A stretch of DNA of 64,000 nucleotides from Streptomyces chrestomyceticus JCM 4735 (lineage in GTDB: Bacteria; Actinomycetota; Actinomycetes; Streptomycetales; Streptomycetaceae): the NCBI RefSeq assembly GCF_003865135.1, contig NZ_BHZC01000001.1, forward strand, positions 124,001 through 188,000, given 5' to 3'. How positions within the stretch are numbered: position 1 is the stretch's first letter; each line of letters starts with the position of its first letter. Positions 51,659-61,200 of this stretch are shown here, one piece after another. Both the position numbers and the translations under genes were made by a program. Under the pieces are notes generated by a model. The model worked only from the letters and a program-made list of their open reading frames with translations, searched no databases and was not told the DNA's origin.

Positions 51659-54600
51659 GTGACGGAGCCGCGGCAACGGCATACCGGGATCATCGAGTAC
51701 TGGCGGGCGGTGGAGCTGTTCAGTCCGCAGAAGGTGCCGGCCGTCTCCGTACGGGACCGGGTCCACTCGGTGACCGCGGACGGCCCGCTGCCCTGGGAGG
51801 AGGGGCATCCGCTGCGGTCGGTGCCGCTGAATCCTGGTTACGCGTGGCAGCACGTGGTGTACGGCGGTGCGTACCGGCTGCGGGCCGTGCGCGACACGCT
51901 GCTCGCCGTGTTCGGTGAGAGCGAGGAGGACCACGACGGGCGGATGGACGGCGAGAGTGCCCTGTTCGCCTTGACCGTCACCGATGAGGGACGTCTGGTG
52001 CTGGACTCCCCCGTCCTGTCCACGTGCGCCTGGGCCACCGGACGGGCGCTGAACCCAGGGCCGGGGCGGAAGGGCTGGTTGGACGGTTTCGACGACGAGG
52101 CGGCCGACTGGCTCGCCCGGGCCGCTGACCTGGGCGGCGTGCCCGTGGGCGAGAGCCTCGTGGGTGAGGGCCTTGAGAACGGGAACCTCGCGGACGGGAA
52201 CCTTGAAGACGAGAACCTTGCGGACGGGCCGGACAGTGATGCCGATCCCGGTGCTGATGGCGATGCCGACGCCGATGCCAAGATGGGATCGCACCGTCTC
52301 ACGGCGAAGGACCTGCTCGGCTTCGTCCACGACCTGACCGCGGCCTGGGGGCTTGAGCAGACCTTGGCACCCGGCGAGGTGCGCGTACGCAGTACAGCGG
52401 TGCGCGTCCGGCAGACGGCCGAAGCCGACCAGCAGGATTTCCTGAACAGTTTCATCGCCGCCGATCTGGGGCTGGTCGCGGGAGCCCTGCGCACGAACGC
52501 GCCCGGCACGGCGCTGGCCTCCTACCTCACCCCGTCGCAGGATGTGAACACCGCTTGGAGAGTCGATCTGCGTCGCCAGCCGCAGGCGGCGCTCGACGCC
52601 GTGGCGCCCTTCTCCACCCCGGAGGGCCGGTGGCCGACGGAGCCGGCGCATCCGCTCGCGCTGAGCCAGCAGTTCGCCGTGAACAGTCTCTGGTCGCAAC
52701 TCGGCACGTCCAGCGGGCTGTTCGCCGTGAACGGGCCGCCCGGTACCGGCAAGACCACGATGCTGCGGGACTGTTTCAGCGCGGTGATCGTGGACCGCGC
52801 CCGCAGGCTGGCACAGCTCCGCCTGCCGTCCCAGGCTTTCGCCGACCACAAGCCGTACACCTGGAAGAGCGGCGACTACACCCGCACCGTCACGCCGCTG
52901 CGGGCGGAGTTCACCGGCTTCGAGATGGTGGTCGCCTCCGCCAACAACGGGGCGGTGGAGAACATTTCCACGGAGATTCCCGCCCGTACCGCGCTCGGCG
53001 CACCGTGGCGCGAGGAGGCGGACTACTTCGCCGAGCAGGCGACCCGGCTGCTGAAGGGGACGCCTGCGTGGGGTGCGGTCGCGGCCCGGCTGGGCAACAA
53101 GAAGAACCGTATGGAGTTCATCAACCGGCTCTGGCACGGCAAGTACAAGATCACAGACTTGGGTGCGCCACCGCCCCCGGCAGGCAAGGCGCCGCGTCGG
53201 CGTGATGCCTGGATCGACAGTGAGCAGGGCCTGTCCCAACTGTTCCGGGAGTGGATGAGCACGCCGCAGAGCGGGGTGTGGCGGCAGGCCAAGGAGCGCT
53301 TCCAAGCGTCGCTCGGCGAGGTGGAGCGGCTGCGGGCCGACCGGGCGGCGGCTGCGGACGCCCTGGCGCGGCTTCCTGAACTTCGATCCGGTGTGGCGCA
53401 GGCGCGGCAGGCGATCAGGGAAGCAGCCGAGCAGGAGGATCGCTGTCGGCAGGCGCTCCCCGCGGCGGTCGGAGCCCTGGTGCGGGTGCAGGCGCAGTTG
53501 GAGCAGGCGGAGAAGGCCCGGGACAGGCACTTCGAGCGACGGCCGGGCTTCCTGGTGAGTCTGTGCACGCTGGGGCGGGCCGGGCGGGACTGGCACCGAA
53601 GGGACCAGGAACTGGCGGCTCGCGTGGAAGAAGCGCAGGGTGCCTGTGTCTCCGCGCAGACCGCGTGCGACGAGGCGCACGAAGCCGTTGCCCGGACTGC
53701 TGCCGAGCACAGGGCGCGTCGGCAGGCACGAGAGATCGCGAACACCGAGTTGGCCGCGCAACAGAACGTGGTCGACCGGGCCCGGGAAGCGTGGGGCCCT
53801 CATGTGCCGGAGCAGGCGTGGCTGTCGGAAGACACGACGCGGGAACTGGCTGCCCCGTGGGGCGACGAAGAGATCAGCCGGGCCCGGAGCGAAGTGCTCC
53901 TGGCCGCGCTCGGCCTGCACGAGGCGTTCCTGCGGTGTACGGCACGCACCATGTACGCGAATTTGATGGCCGCCATGGACGCGGTGGCCGGCGCCGTACC
54001 CAAGACCGTGGCGCAAGAGGCGCTGCGGGCTGCCTGGCAGAGCCTGTTCCTGCTCGTTCCCGTCGTGTCGACCACCTTCGCGTCGTTGGACCGTGTCTTC
54101 GGGCGTCTGGGCCAGGAGTCCCTGGGCTGGCTGTTCATCGACGAAGCCGGTCAGGCGACGGGGCAGATGGCTGTCGGCGGCATGTGGCGCGCCGCACGCA
54201 CCGTGGTTGTCGGCGACCCGCTCCAGCTCGAACCTGTGGTGGTCCTGCCGTGGACCGCGCAGCGGACTCTGGGCCGGGAGTTCGGCGTGGACGAACAGTG
54301 GGCGCCCAGCCGTACCTCGGTCCAGCAGCTCGCCGACCGTACCAACCGCTACGGCACCTGGCTGCCTGCCGAACTCCCCGACGGGCAGCAGGAGGTGTGG
54401 GTGGGCAGCCCGCTGCGCGTCCACCGGCGCTGCGACGACCCGATGTTCACCGTCAGCAACGCCATCGCCTACGACAACCTCATGGTCTACGGCACTCCGG
54501 AGCGCGGCGACTACCGCTACCGGCCCCGCAGTTGCTGGGTGCATGTGAGTGCGAGCGAGGCGGACGGGCACTGGATCGCCGAAGAGGGCCGTGCGCTGCG

Positions 54601-54967
54601 CGCCGTCGTGGAGAAGCTTCGCGACGAGGGTGTCGATCTCGCGGAGGACGTGTACGTCATCAGTCCCTTCCGGGCCGTGGTCGACGGCGCTCAGCGGGCC
54701 TGCCGCGGGCTGCTGCCGGAAGGGCGCGTCGGCACCATTCACACCACTCAGGGCAAGGAGGCCGATGTGGTGATCGTGGTGCTGGGCAGTGATCCGCGCC
54801 GGCCCGGTGCGCGAAGCTGGGCAGCCGCACGCCCCAACCTCCTCAACGTCGCCGTCAGCCGCGCCAAGCGTCGCCTGTTCGTCATCGGTGACCGCGACGC
54901 CTGGCGCGACCAGCGTTTCTTCGCCACGCTGGCCGATGCGCTCCCGGCGCACACCTGGCAGGGGTGA
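51659..54967 (+). CDS. SF1-type helicase with coiled-coil insertion
   Basis: 1102 residues from GTG 51659 (GGGGG upstream); a longer open frame has no start. N-terminal ~350 residues of unknown fold contain an acidic repeat region (LENGNLADGNLEDENLADGPDSDADPGADGDADADA). Walker A GPPGTGKTT (Lys365), then ~190 residues of coiled coil (RFQASLGEVERLRADRAAAADAL… RRQAREIANTEL), then Walker B FIDEAGQAT (Asp828/Glu829), GDPLQLEP, and C-terminal IHTTQGKEADVVIVVLGS and LLNVAVSRAKRRLFVIGD. An NAM7/Dna2-like SF1B helicase, with an unusual coiled-coil insert between motifs I and II. No partner gene is visible. Confidence 0.82.
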   Translation: MTEPRQRHTGIIEYWRAVELFSPQKVPAVSVRDRVHSVTADGPLPWEEGHPLRSVPLNPGYAWQHVVYGGAYRLRAVRDTLLAVFGESEEDHDGRMDGESALFALTVTDEGRLVLDSPVLSTCAWATGRALNPGPGRKGWLDGFDDEAADWLARAADLGGVPVGESLVGEGLENGNLADGNLEDENLADGPDSDADPGADGDADADAKMGSHRLTAKDLLGFVHDLTAAWGLEQTLAPGEVRVRSTAVRVRQTAEADQQDFLNSFIAADLGLVAGALRTNAPGTALASYLTPSQDVNTAWRVDLRRQPQAALDAVAPFSTPEGRWPTEPAHPLALSQQFAVNSLWSQLGTSSGLFAVNGPPGTGKTTMLRDCFSAVIVDRARRLAQLRLPSQAFADHKPYTWKSGDYTRTVTPLRAEFTGFEMVVASANNGAVENISTEIPARTALGAPWREEADYFAEQATRLLKGTPAWGAVAARLGNKKNRMEFINRLWHGKYKITDLGAPPPPAGKAPRRRDAWIDSEQGLSQLFREWMSTPQSGVWRQAKERFQASLGEVERLRADRAAAADALARLPELRSGVAQARQAIREAAEQEDRCRQALPAAVGALVRVQAQLEQAEKARDRHFERRPGFLVSLCTLGRAGRDWHRRDQELAARVEEAQGACVSAQTACDEAHEAVARTAAEHRARRQAREIANTELAAQQNVVDRAREAWGPHVPEQAWLSEDTTRELAAPWGDEEISRARSEVLLAALGLHEAFLRCTARTMYANLMAAMDAVAGAVPKTVAQEALRAAWQSLFLLVPVVSTTFASLDRVFGRLGQESLGWLFIDEAGQATGQMAVGGMWRAARTVVVGDPLQLEPVVVLPWTAQRTLGREFGVDEQWAPSRTSVQQLADRTNRYGTWLPAELPDGQQEVWVGSPLRVHRRCDDPMFTVSNAIAYDNLMVYGTPERGDYRYRPRSCWVHVSASEADGHWIAEEGRALRAVVEKLRDEGVDLAEDVYVISPFRAVVDGAQRACRGLLPEGRVGTIHTTQGKEADVVIVVLGSDPRRPGARSWAAARPNLLNVAVSRAKRRLFVIGDRDAWRDQRFFATLADALPAHTWQG

Positions 54968-54993
54968 GTCCGCACAGCCGGCTCGGAGGCCGG

Positions 54994-56022
54994 TCAGTCC
55001 AGTGTCTGGGTCAGTTCGCTGCGTGTCGCGGTGTGGACGACCCGGCCGCGTGCTCCGTTGACGATGGGCAGGTACGGCGGTACATGTCCGCACTCGACAT
55101 CGGCGATGACCGGTACGTTCAGGGGGCCGAGTGCGTCGAGAACGGCTTCGTGCTGTGTGAGTGAGTTGCTGTCAGATGCCGAGGTGCGGCCGACGAGGAT
55201 CGCGTTCGCCGCGTCGAAGAAGCCGGCCAGCCGCATCCCGTGCAGGTTCCGGCAGATGGTGAAGGCGTCGTCGCCGGCCGCTTCGACATAGACGAGGAGC
55301 CCCTGCGGGGACTCGGCCCGTGCGAAGGCGGACACGTCGAGGTAGGCGGTTCCCGTGAGGTTGCAGAGCGTTTCGATGCACCCCCCGATCAGGCGTCCTT
55401 CGGCCTCCACGTCTCCGTCGGCGTCCAGCCTGGTCCACCTGCCGGGTGTGTCGAGCGTGTACTCGCGTACCTCAGGATGGGCGTGGAAGTTGTCCCAGCC
55501 GGTGGAGCGGTAGCGGCCGGGCGGGATCTGCGTGAACCGGTGCCCCTGCGGAGCGGCGACGATGTCGAGCCAGGACAGGAGTCCCTCGGGAACCCGGTAC
55601 GGCGTGTCCATCAGGTTGTTGCCGTGCACGGTCGCTGTTCCCGTGAGGAGGGTGAGCGGCGTCATGATGGTCGACATGTCGGAGAACCCGACGAGCCAGG
55701 TCGGCTCGGCGTCCCGCAGCCGGCCCCAGTCGAGCAGGGGCAGCAGGTCGATCGCCGTCTCCCCGCCCCAGGGCGGCACCACCGCTCCGATGCCGGGATC
55801 CGTCAGCATCGCCATCAACTCACCGGCGCGGTCGGCCGCCGGGGCGCTGAGATGACCGGCTCCGTCCATGCAACGGCCGACCACGACCTCGTATCCCCGG
55901 GCCTCCACGTCGCGGACGGCCACGTCGAGGCGCGCACGCAGCTCTTTCCCGACTCCGCTCGAAGGGGACGTGACGCCGACGCGGTCACCGGGACGCAGGG
56001 GTCGTGGGTATCGAACCGACAT
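54994..56022 (-). CDS. S66 peptidase (LD-carboxypeptidase/MccF-like)
   Basis: 342 residues from ATG 56022. Family motifs: RPLRPGDRVGVTSPSSGVGKELRARLDVAVRDVEARGYEVVVG, GAVVPPWGGETAIDLLPLLDW, LVGFSDMSTIMTPL with the catalytic Ser, later EGRLIGGCIETLCNLTG with the Glu, and ECGHVPPYLPIVNGARG with the His. Members cleave L,D-peptide bonds in murein recycling or hydrolyse microcin C-like aminoacyl-nucleotides. The length fits the MccF subgroup. It converges on the SF1 helicase gene. Confidence 0.85.
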   Translation of the reverse strand: MSVRYPRPLRPGDRVGVTSPSSGVGKELRARLDVAVRDVEARGYEVVVGRCMDGAGHLSAPAADRAGELMAMLTDPGIGAVVPPWGGETAIDLLPLLDWGRLRDAEPTWLVGFSDMSTIMTPLTLLTGTATVHGNNLMDTPYRVPEGLLSWLDIVAAPQGHRFTQIPPGRYRSTGWDNFHAHPEVREYTLDTPGRWTRLDADGDVEAEGRLIGGCIETLCNLTGTAYLDVSAFARAESPQGLLVYVEAAGDDAFTICRNLHGMRLAGFFDAANAILVGRTSASDSNSLTQHEAVLDALGPLNVPVIADVECGHVPPYLPIVNGARGRVVHTATRSELTQTLD

Positions 56023-56088
56023 GCGCCGGATTCTGGCACGGTGCCACGGCCACACACTACTGACTTCCGCAACGGCAGGACGGCGGGC

Positions 56089-56430
56089 TGACAGCTCGAC
56101 GAGTCCGTCAACTGTTGGGCGGGGGACGGCATCCTGGACGAGACCGAAGGCGGCTTCGGCTTGTTCGAAGGCCGCGAGGCGATCCGCGCCTTCTTCCGCG
56201 ACAGCCTCATGGCCAACTCCACGCACGTCGTCCACATGATGTTCAACCACCTGATCACCAGCATCGAGGGCGACCACGGTGAGGGCAGGGTCAACTGCCT
56301 GGTCGAGATCATGAAGACCGACGGCAGTTGCGCCCGCGCCCACGTCACGTACAACGATCGCTACGTCCGGGTCGCAGGCCGGTGGAAGTTCGCCGGTCGC
56401 GTCAATCACCTCGGCCTTCCCGCACGAGCC
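56089..56430 (+). pseudogene. SnoaL/NTF2-like fragment without a start
   Basis: The frame reads NCWAGDGILDETEGGFGLFEGREAIRAFFRDSLMANSTHVVHMMFNHLITSIEGDHGEGRVNCLVEIMKTDG… RAHVTYNDRYVRVAGRWKFAGRVNHL, a SnoaL-like domain. A TGA lies directly upstream and no start or RBS is seen, so the first helix is lost. A TTG at 56161 could give a shorter protein. Confidence 0.5.
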
Positions 56431-56660
56431 ACTCACGCGCGCAGGGTGAAGCCCTGGAGCAGGTGGTGCAGTCCTACGTCGATTGCCGTCTCCCGCTGCG
56501 GCCTCAGCGGCTCCCCAGACACGGGCGCGGCTTCGCGGAACGCCGAGGGACTGCACCGAACACTCGTTCAGCCCCTCCGCCATCCGGCTCCTGATGACGG
56601 GTGTGCCGTGGCATCGCGGCACCCGGCTCCGGATGGCGGAACGCGTGGGCGTCAGGGCGC

Positions 56661-57548
56661 TCAGGCCCAGCGCTTCACGAAGTCGACGGCTGCGGAGTCG
56701 ACCTCGGCGGGGTGCGAGGCGCTCAGGAAGTGCTGACCGCCCTCGATGATCTCCAGGCGCGCCTCCGGGGAGCGGGTGAACATCCGGATCTCCTCCTGGG
56801 CGTTCGCCACGGAGTACACCTGGTCCGCGGTGCCGTGCAGCCACAGGACGGGGCAGTGGACGTCGTCCAGCCTGCCGTGGAGTCCGTCGCGGTCCCGCAG
56901 GTTGACCGTGCTCAGCCGCAGGCGGCGGCGCCCGGCGTCACCGGCGTAGTTGGCGCGGTAGGCGGCGAGCCAGAAGGCGCGTTCCTCGGCCGGCAGGCCG
57001 CCCATGGCCGTGGTGAACACGCCGTCCACGACATCGTCCGGCACCACCCAGTCGTCGCCGACCGGCTCGGCGAGGTCATCGATGAGCGGTGTGTTGAACC
57101 CGATCCCGTCCCAGCACCCCAGCTCGCGGCTGCGCTCGCTCTCGGAGTCCATCGACGTGCCGAGTGTGATCAACCCCTTCACGGTGTCCGGGGCGAGCAG
57201 CGCCATGCGGACGGCCACCCAGCCGCCCTGCGAGGTTCCCAGCACGAAGGCCTCGCGGATTCCGAGGGCCGCGAGGGCCTGCAGGTTCGCGACCGCGCTG
57301 TCCCAGTAGGTGAAGTGCCGGTACGAGGCCCTCGTGCGGCCGTGCCCGTACGGCTCCAGGGCCAGCAGGTTGACGGCGGAGCCTAGCGCCGGATCGGCGA
57401 ACTGCGGCCGGTACAGCTCGGCCGAGGTGGTGTACGAGTTGATCAGGACCAGTGTCGGGAGCGCGGGGTCGTACGGCCTGGCGAAGGTGTAACCGACTCG
57501 GGATCCGCCGAGGTGGGGGATCTCGACGGTCTGCTCGATCTTGTTCAC
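56661..57548 (-). CDS. Alpha/beta hydrolase
   Basis: 295 residues from GTG 57548 (GGAGGAG six bases upstream). Core: LVLINSYTTSAELYRPQ, LALEPYGHGRTRA, nucleophile elbow VLGTSQGGWVAVRMALL with Ser, LWLHGTADQVYSV (Asp) and IIEGGQHFLSASHPAEV (His). An esterase/lipase-type serine hydrolase. It diverges from the Trypco1 gene by 406 bp. Substrate unknown. Confidence 0.85.
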   Translation of the reverse strand: MNKIEQTVEIPHLGGSRVGYTFARPYDPALPTLVLINSYTTSAELYRPQFADPALGSAVNLLALEPYGHGRTRASYRHFTYWDSAVANLQALAALGIREAFVLGTSQGGWVAVRMALLAPDTVKGLITLGTSMDSESERSRELGCWDGIGFNTPLIDDLAEPVGDDWVVPDDVVDGVFTTAMGGLPAEERAFWLAAYRANYAGDAGRRRLRLSTVNLRDRDGLHGRLDDVHCPVLWLHGTADQVYSVANAQEEIRMFTRSPEARLEIIEGGQHFLSASHPAEVDSAAVDFVKRWA

Positions 57549-57954
57549 GGGTGACTCCTCCATCGGAATGGGGCGGCAAGACCCCGGGGTCGGGCGTGGG
57601 GCGACGGTCTGCACCGGAGGCGCTCAGCGGTCGCTGGGCCCTCTCCGTGGCGCCCCGGTCGCTCACGTCGCCGGCGCCACTGCGTCCAACATCATCCGGG
57701 CCGATGGGCATTCCGGCGGAGATGGTGCAGGGGGTCAGGGCGCCGGAGCGGGGGGCCACCACCTGACCCGCAAGCGCTCCGCCCGTACCGACCGCAGCCG
57801 CCGTCAACATCGTCCACCCGTACGCGAGTCACCCGACTCAGGCCCTACGGAAAAGGTCCGCGGCCGGAGATCGCAGCTACCATGGCAGGCCGGGAAGATC
57901 GGCTCAACATCCATGATCCACGCGTGACTTGACGAGCAGCGGAGAGGTTGCCGA
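57549..57954. other. Divergent intergenic region
   Basis: 406 bp between the hydrolase and the Trypco1 gene. CTTGACG at about 57927 and GGAGAGG before GTG 57955 may be promoter and ribosome site of the conflict module. No gene seen. Confidence 0.45.
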
Positions 57955-58281
57955 GTGTACCTGAGTGTCCCCTTCGAGGACGGTGAAGTCTTCGTCGTCG
58001 AGTTGTCCGAGGAGCAGGGTTCCGGCGTGGTCCGGGCGCGGCGCGGCGACGAGCTCTTCGAGATGTCCGCCGATACGTTCGAGTCGGGCATGGCCCGGGT
58101 GCAGCGGGTGGCCGCGGCGATGCTGGAGCGGCTGGCGGATCTGCCGCGCAGCCCCGATCACGTCCGTGCGGAGTTCGGGCTGCGGGTGACGGCGCAGGCG
58201 GGTCTGGTCGTGGCGAAGGGGACCGGGGACGCGCACATCAAGCTGGAACTGGAGTGGAGCCGCCCCGAGGGCGGCAGGTGA
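57955..58281 (+). CDS. CU044_2847/Trypco1-family protein
   Basis: 108 residues from GTG 57955. The sequence LSVPFEDGEVFVVELSEEQGSGVVRARRGDELFEMSADTFESGMARVQRVAAAMLERLADLPRSPDHVRAEFGLRVTAQAGLVVAKGTGDAHIKLELEWS matches the trypsin-co-occurring Trypco1/CU044_2847 family, which is known from comparative genomics of bacterial conflict systems to sit next to trypsin-like proteases. Its stop overlaps the protease-STAND gene by 4 bp (GTGA), so the pair is coupled. Confidence 0.82.
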   Translation: MYLSVPFEDGEVFVVELSEEQGSGVVRARRGDELFEMSADTFESGMARVQRVAAAMLERLADLPRSPDHVRAEFGLRVTAQAGLVVAKGTGDAHIKLELEWSRPEGGR

Positions 58282-61200
58282 GGCCGGCGGGCGAGTCGGG
58301 GGCCGGGTGGGAGCGCGGGACCGCCCGGGTGCTTCAGGACGGTCGCCCGGTCGGGGTGGCGTTCCTGATCCCCGACCGCCTGCTGCTCACGTGCGCGCAC
58401 GTCGTCGCCTCCACCGCGGACCTCCCGGACGACGAACCGCTGCCGGACCGGCTTCCGGTCACCCTCGACTTCCCGCTGCTGCCCGGGCGCCCCGAGGTCA
58501 CGGCCGCCGTCCACTTCAGCGTTCCGGTGGCCGGTGACAACACCGGCGACGTGGCCGTCCTCCAACTGAGCGGCGAGCCCCCGGCGGGTGCGGCGCCCCT
58601 GCGGATCGTGGAGGCGGAGGACCTGGCCGGGCACCGCTGGCGGGCTTTCGGCTTCCCGAAGTACCCGGGGCGAGGGGGCGGCAAGGACGCCGGGATCTGG
58701 ACCCGTGGCACCGTCGAGGGCCGCGAAGGCACCGGCTGGTGGCAGCTCACCTGCGCCGATGAAGCGCCGTTTCCGCTGGCGGGCGGCTTCAGCGGGGCTC
58801 CGGTGTGGGACGAGGAGTACGGCGGTGTCATCGGTGTCGTCGTCGCCGTCGAGGGGGACCAGCGGCGCCGGACCGGCTACGCCCTGACCGTGGAGTCCTT
58901 GACGCGGGAGTGGCCGCAACTGCGCAGGAGGCTGCTGGCGGACAGCCCGTACCGGGAGCTCCTGCCGTTCACCGAGCACGACCGCGCCGTCTTCCACGGC
59001 CGTACGAACGAGACGCAGCAGTTGGTCGAACTCCTCGAACAGCACCAGGTACCCGTCCTGCCGGTGCTCGGCCCCTCCGGCGTCGGCAAGTCCTCGCTGG
59101 TGGGCGCCGGTCTGCTCGGGTACCTCGACGGCGACCGGTACCTGATCGCCCGCCTGCCTCACGGGCTGCGCCTGACCGCCGAGGAACTGCTGGCCTGGGC
59201 CCTGGCCTCGGCGGGGGACGCGGACACCCTGCACGCGGGCTGGCACGACCGCTGGACGGCGCTGGCCCGGCAGCTCACCGACGAGCAGGGCATCCGTACC
59301 GCCGTGGAACAGACTCTTTCCGGCCACGGCGGGCGGCGTCGGCTGGTGCTGGTGGCCGACCAGTTCGAGACACTGCTCGCGGACGCGCCCGGCACCGCCC
59401 GCCGGCTGGACGCCATGCTCGGGGTCCTGACGGCTCGCCGCGCGGACGGCAGCCGACCCGCCCACGCCGTGGTCGTCGTCCGGATCGACTTCCTCCGGCA
59501 GATCGAGCAGCTCCCCCACCTGCGTACGGCCTGGGACGCCACCTCCATGGTGGTGCAGCCGATGATGCGGACGCAGCTACGGGAGGTGATCACCTGTCCG
59601 CTGGAGGGGCACGCGGGGGTCCGGTTCGCCGACGGTCTGGTCGAGCAGTTGCTGCGGGACGCCCCGCCCGGTCCGGCCGCGCTGCCGATGCTGGAGTACG
59701 CCTTGAGCCGCCTGTGGGAGCGGCAGGAGCGCGGGTGGCTGACCACCACCGCGTACCAGGCACTCGGCGGTGTGGAGGGGGCGCTGGCGGGAGAGGCGGA
59801 ACACCGGCTGTGGGACTGGGCGGACGCGGCCGAGCAGCAGGCACTGGAGCGGATCTTCATCCAGCTCGTACGTCCCGGCGAGCTGCTGGACGCCGGGGAG
59901 CGCGGCCCGGACACCCGCCGGGTCGCCGCCCGCACCCAGTTCTCCGCGGGTGACTGGGCGTTGATCCACCGGCTGGCCAGTACCCGGCTGGTCGTGGTGA
60001 CGCGCCGCCCGACCGGGCGGGACACCGCCGAACTGGCGCACCAGACACTGGTGGAGCAGTGGCCGCGGCTGCGCCGCTGGGTCGAGCAGAACCGGGAGTT
60101 CCGCAGTTGGCAGGAGGGGCTGCGCCGGTCCCTGCGTGCCTGGCAGGAGCAGGGCCGCCCGCGCGGACTGGTGCTGGGCCGGGAGCAGGTCGTGGAGGCG
60201 CGGCGGTGGATCGGCGCGCGGGGCACCGAGATTCCCGCCGAGGAGAGGGAGTTCTTCGAGGTCAGTGCCCAGGTCCAGCAGCATCTCGCCCATCGGCGAC
60301 GTCTGGTCCGTACGGGCTTCGCCGTGCTCACCGCGCTCGTCCTAGTCGCCGCCGGACTGGCCGCCCTCAACGCCCGCAGCAGCAGCGAGCAGCGGGCCCT
60401 GGCCGCCTCCCGGAGCCTGACGGAGCAGAGCCGGCAGCAGGCCAACACCGACCCGGCCCTGGCGGCTCGACTGGCACTGGCCGCTCAGCGCGTCTCCCCC
60501 ACCGCGGAAACCCGCGCCCAGCTCCTTGCCTTGGTCTCCTCACCCCTGCGCGCCACGCTCTCCGGGCACACGGGAGAGGTACGGTCGGTCGCCTTCAGCC
60601 CGGACGGCAAGACGCTCGCGAGCAGCGGGAACGACGGCACGGCCCGTCTGTGGGACACGGCGGGGCGCCGCCGTCCGGCTGTCCTCGGTGATCGCAACAG
60701 CCAGGTGCACACGGTGGCGTTCAGCCCCGACGGCAGGACTCTCCTCACGAGCCACAGTGGCTGGAAAGTGCGCCTGTGGGACGTCCGCACGCGGCAGCAG
60801 ACCGCTGTCCTGGCCTCGGGGAGTCCGGCGGTCTTCAGCCCGGACGGAGACACGATCGCCATCGGTGGGCAGCGGGGCAAGGTGTCGCTCTGGGACGCCC
60901 GTACCCGTCGGAAGACCGACGAACTCCAGGTGTACCGCGACGACGATGGCGTCCAGCCCGCCCTCCTCGCGTTCAGCCCTGACGGCAGGACCCTTGCCGT
61001 CACCGTCACGGGCCACGGCGCCGACGAGAGCGCCGAGGCCCAGGTACAGCTCTGGGACGTACGGGAGAAGCGGCGTACCGCCACGTTGAAGGGCCACACG
61101 GGGATGGTCGTGTCACTGGCGTTCAGCCCGGACGGCACCACACTGGCCACGGGCGCGAGCGACTCCACGACGCGCCTGTGGGACGTGCGCGGGCAGCGCG

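Noticed and set aside
51272..55093. A 1273-residue minus-strand open frame
   Set aside because: It is the antisense shadow of the SF1 helicase gene; the plus strand has all helicase motifs and an RBS, the minus frame has none.
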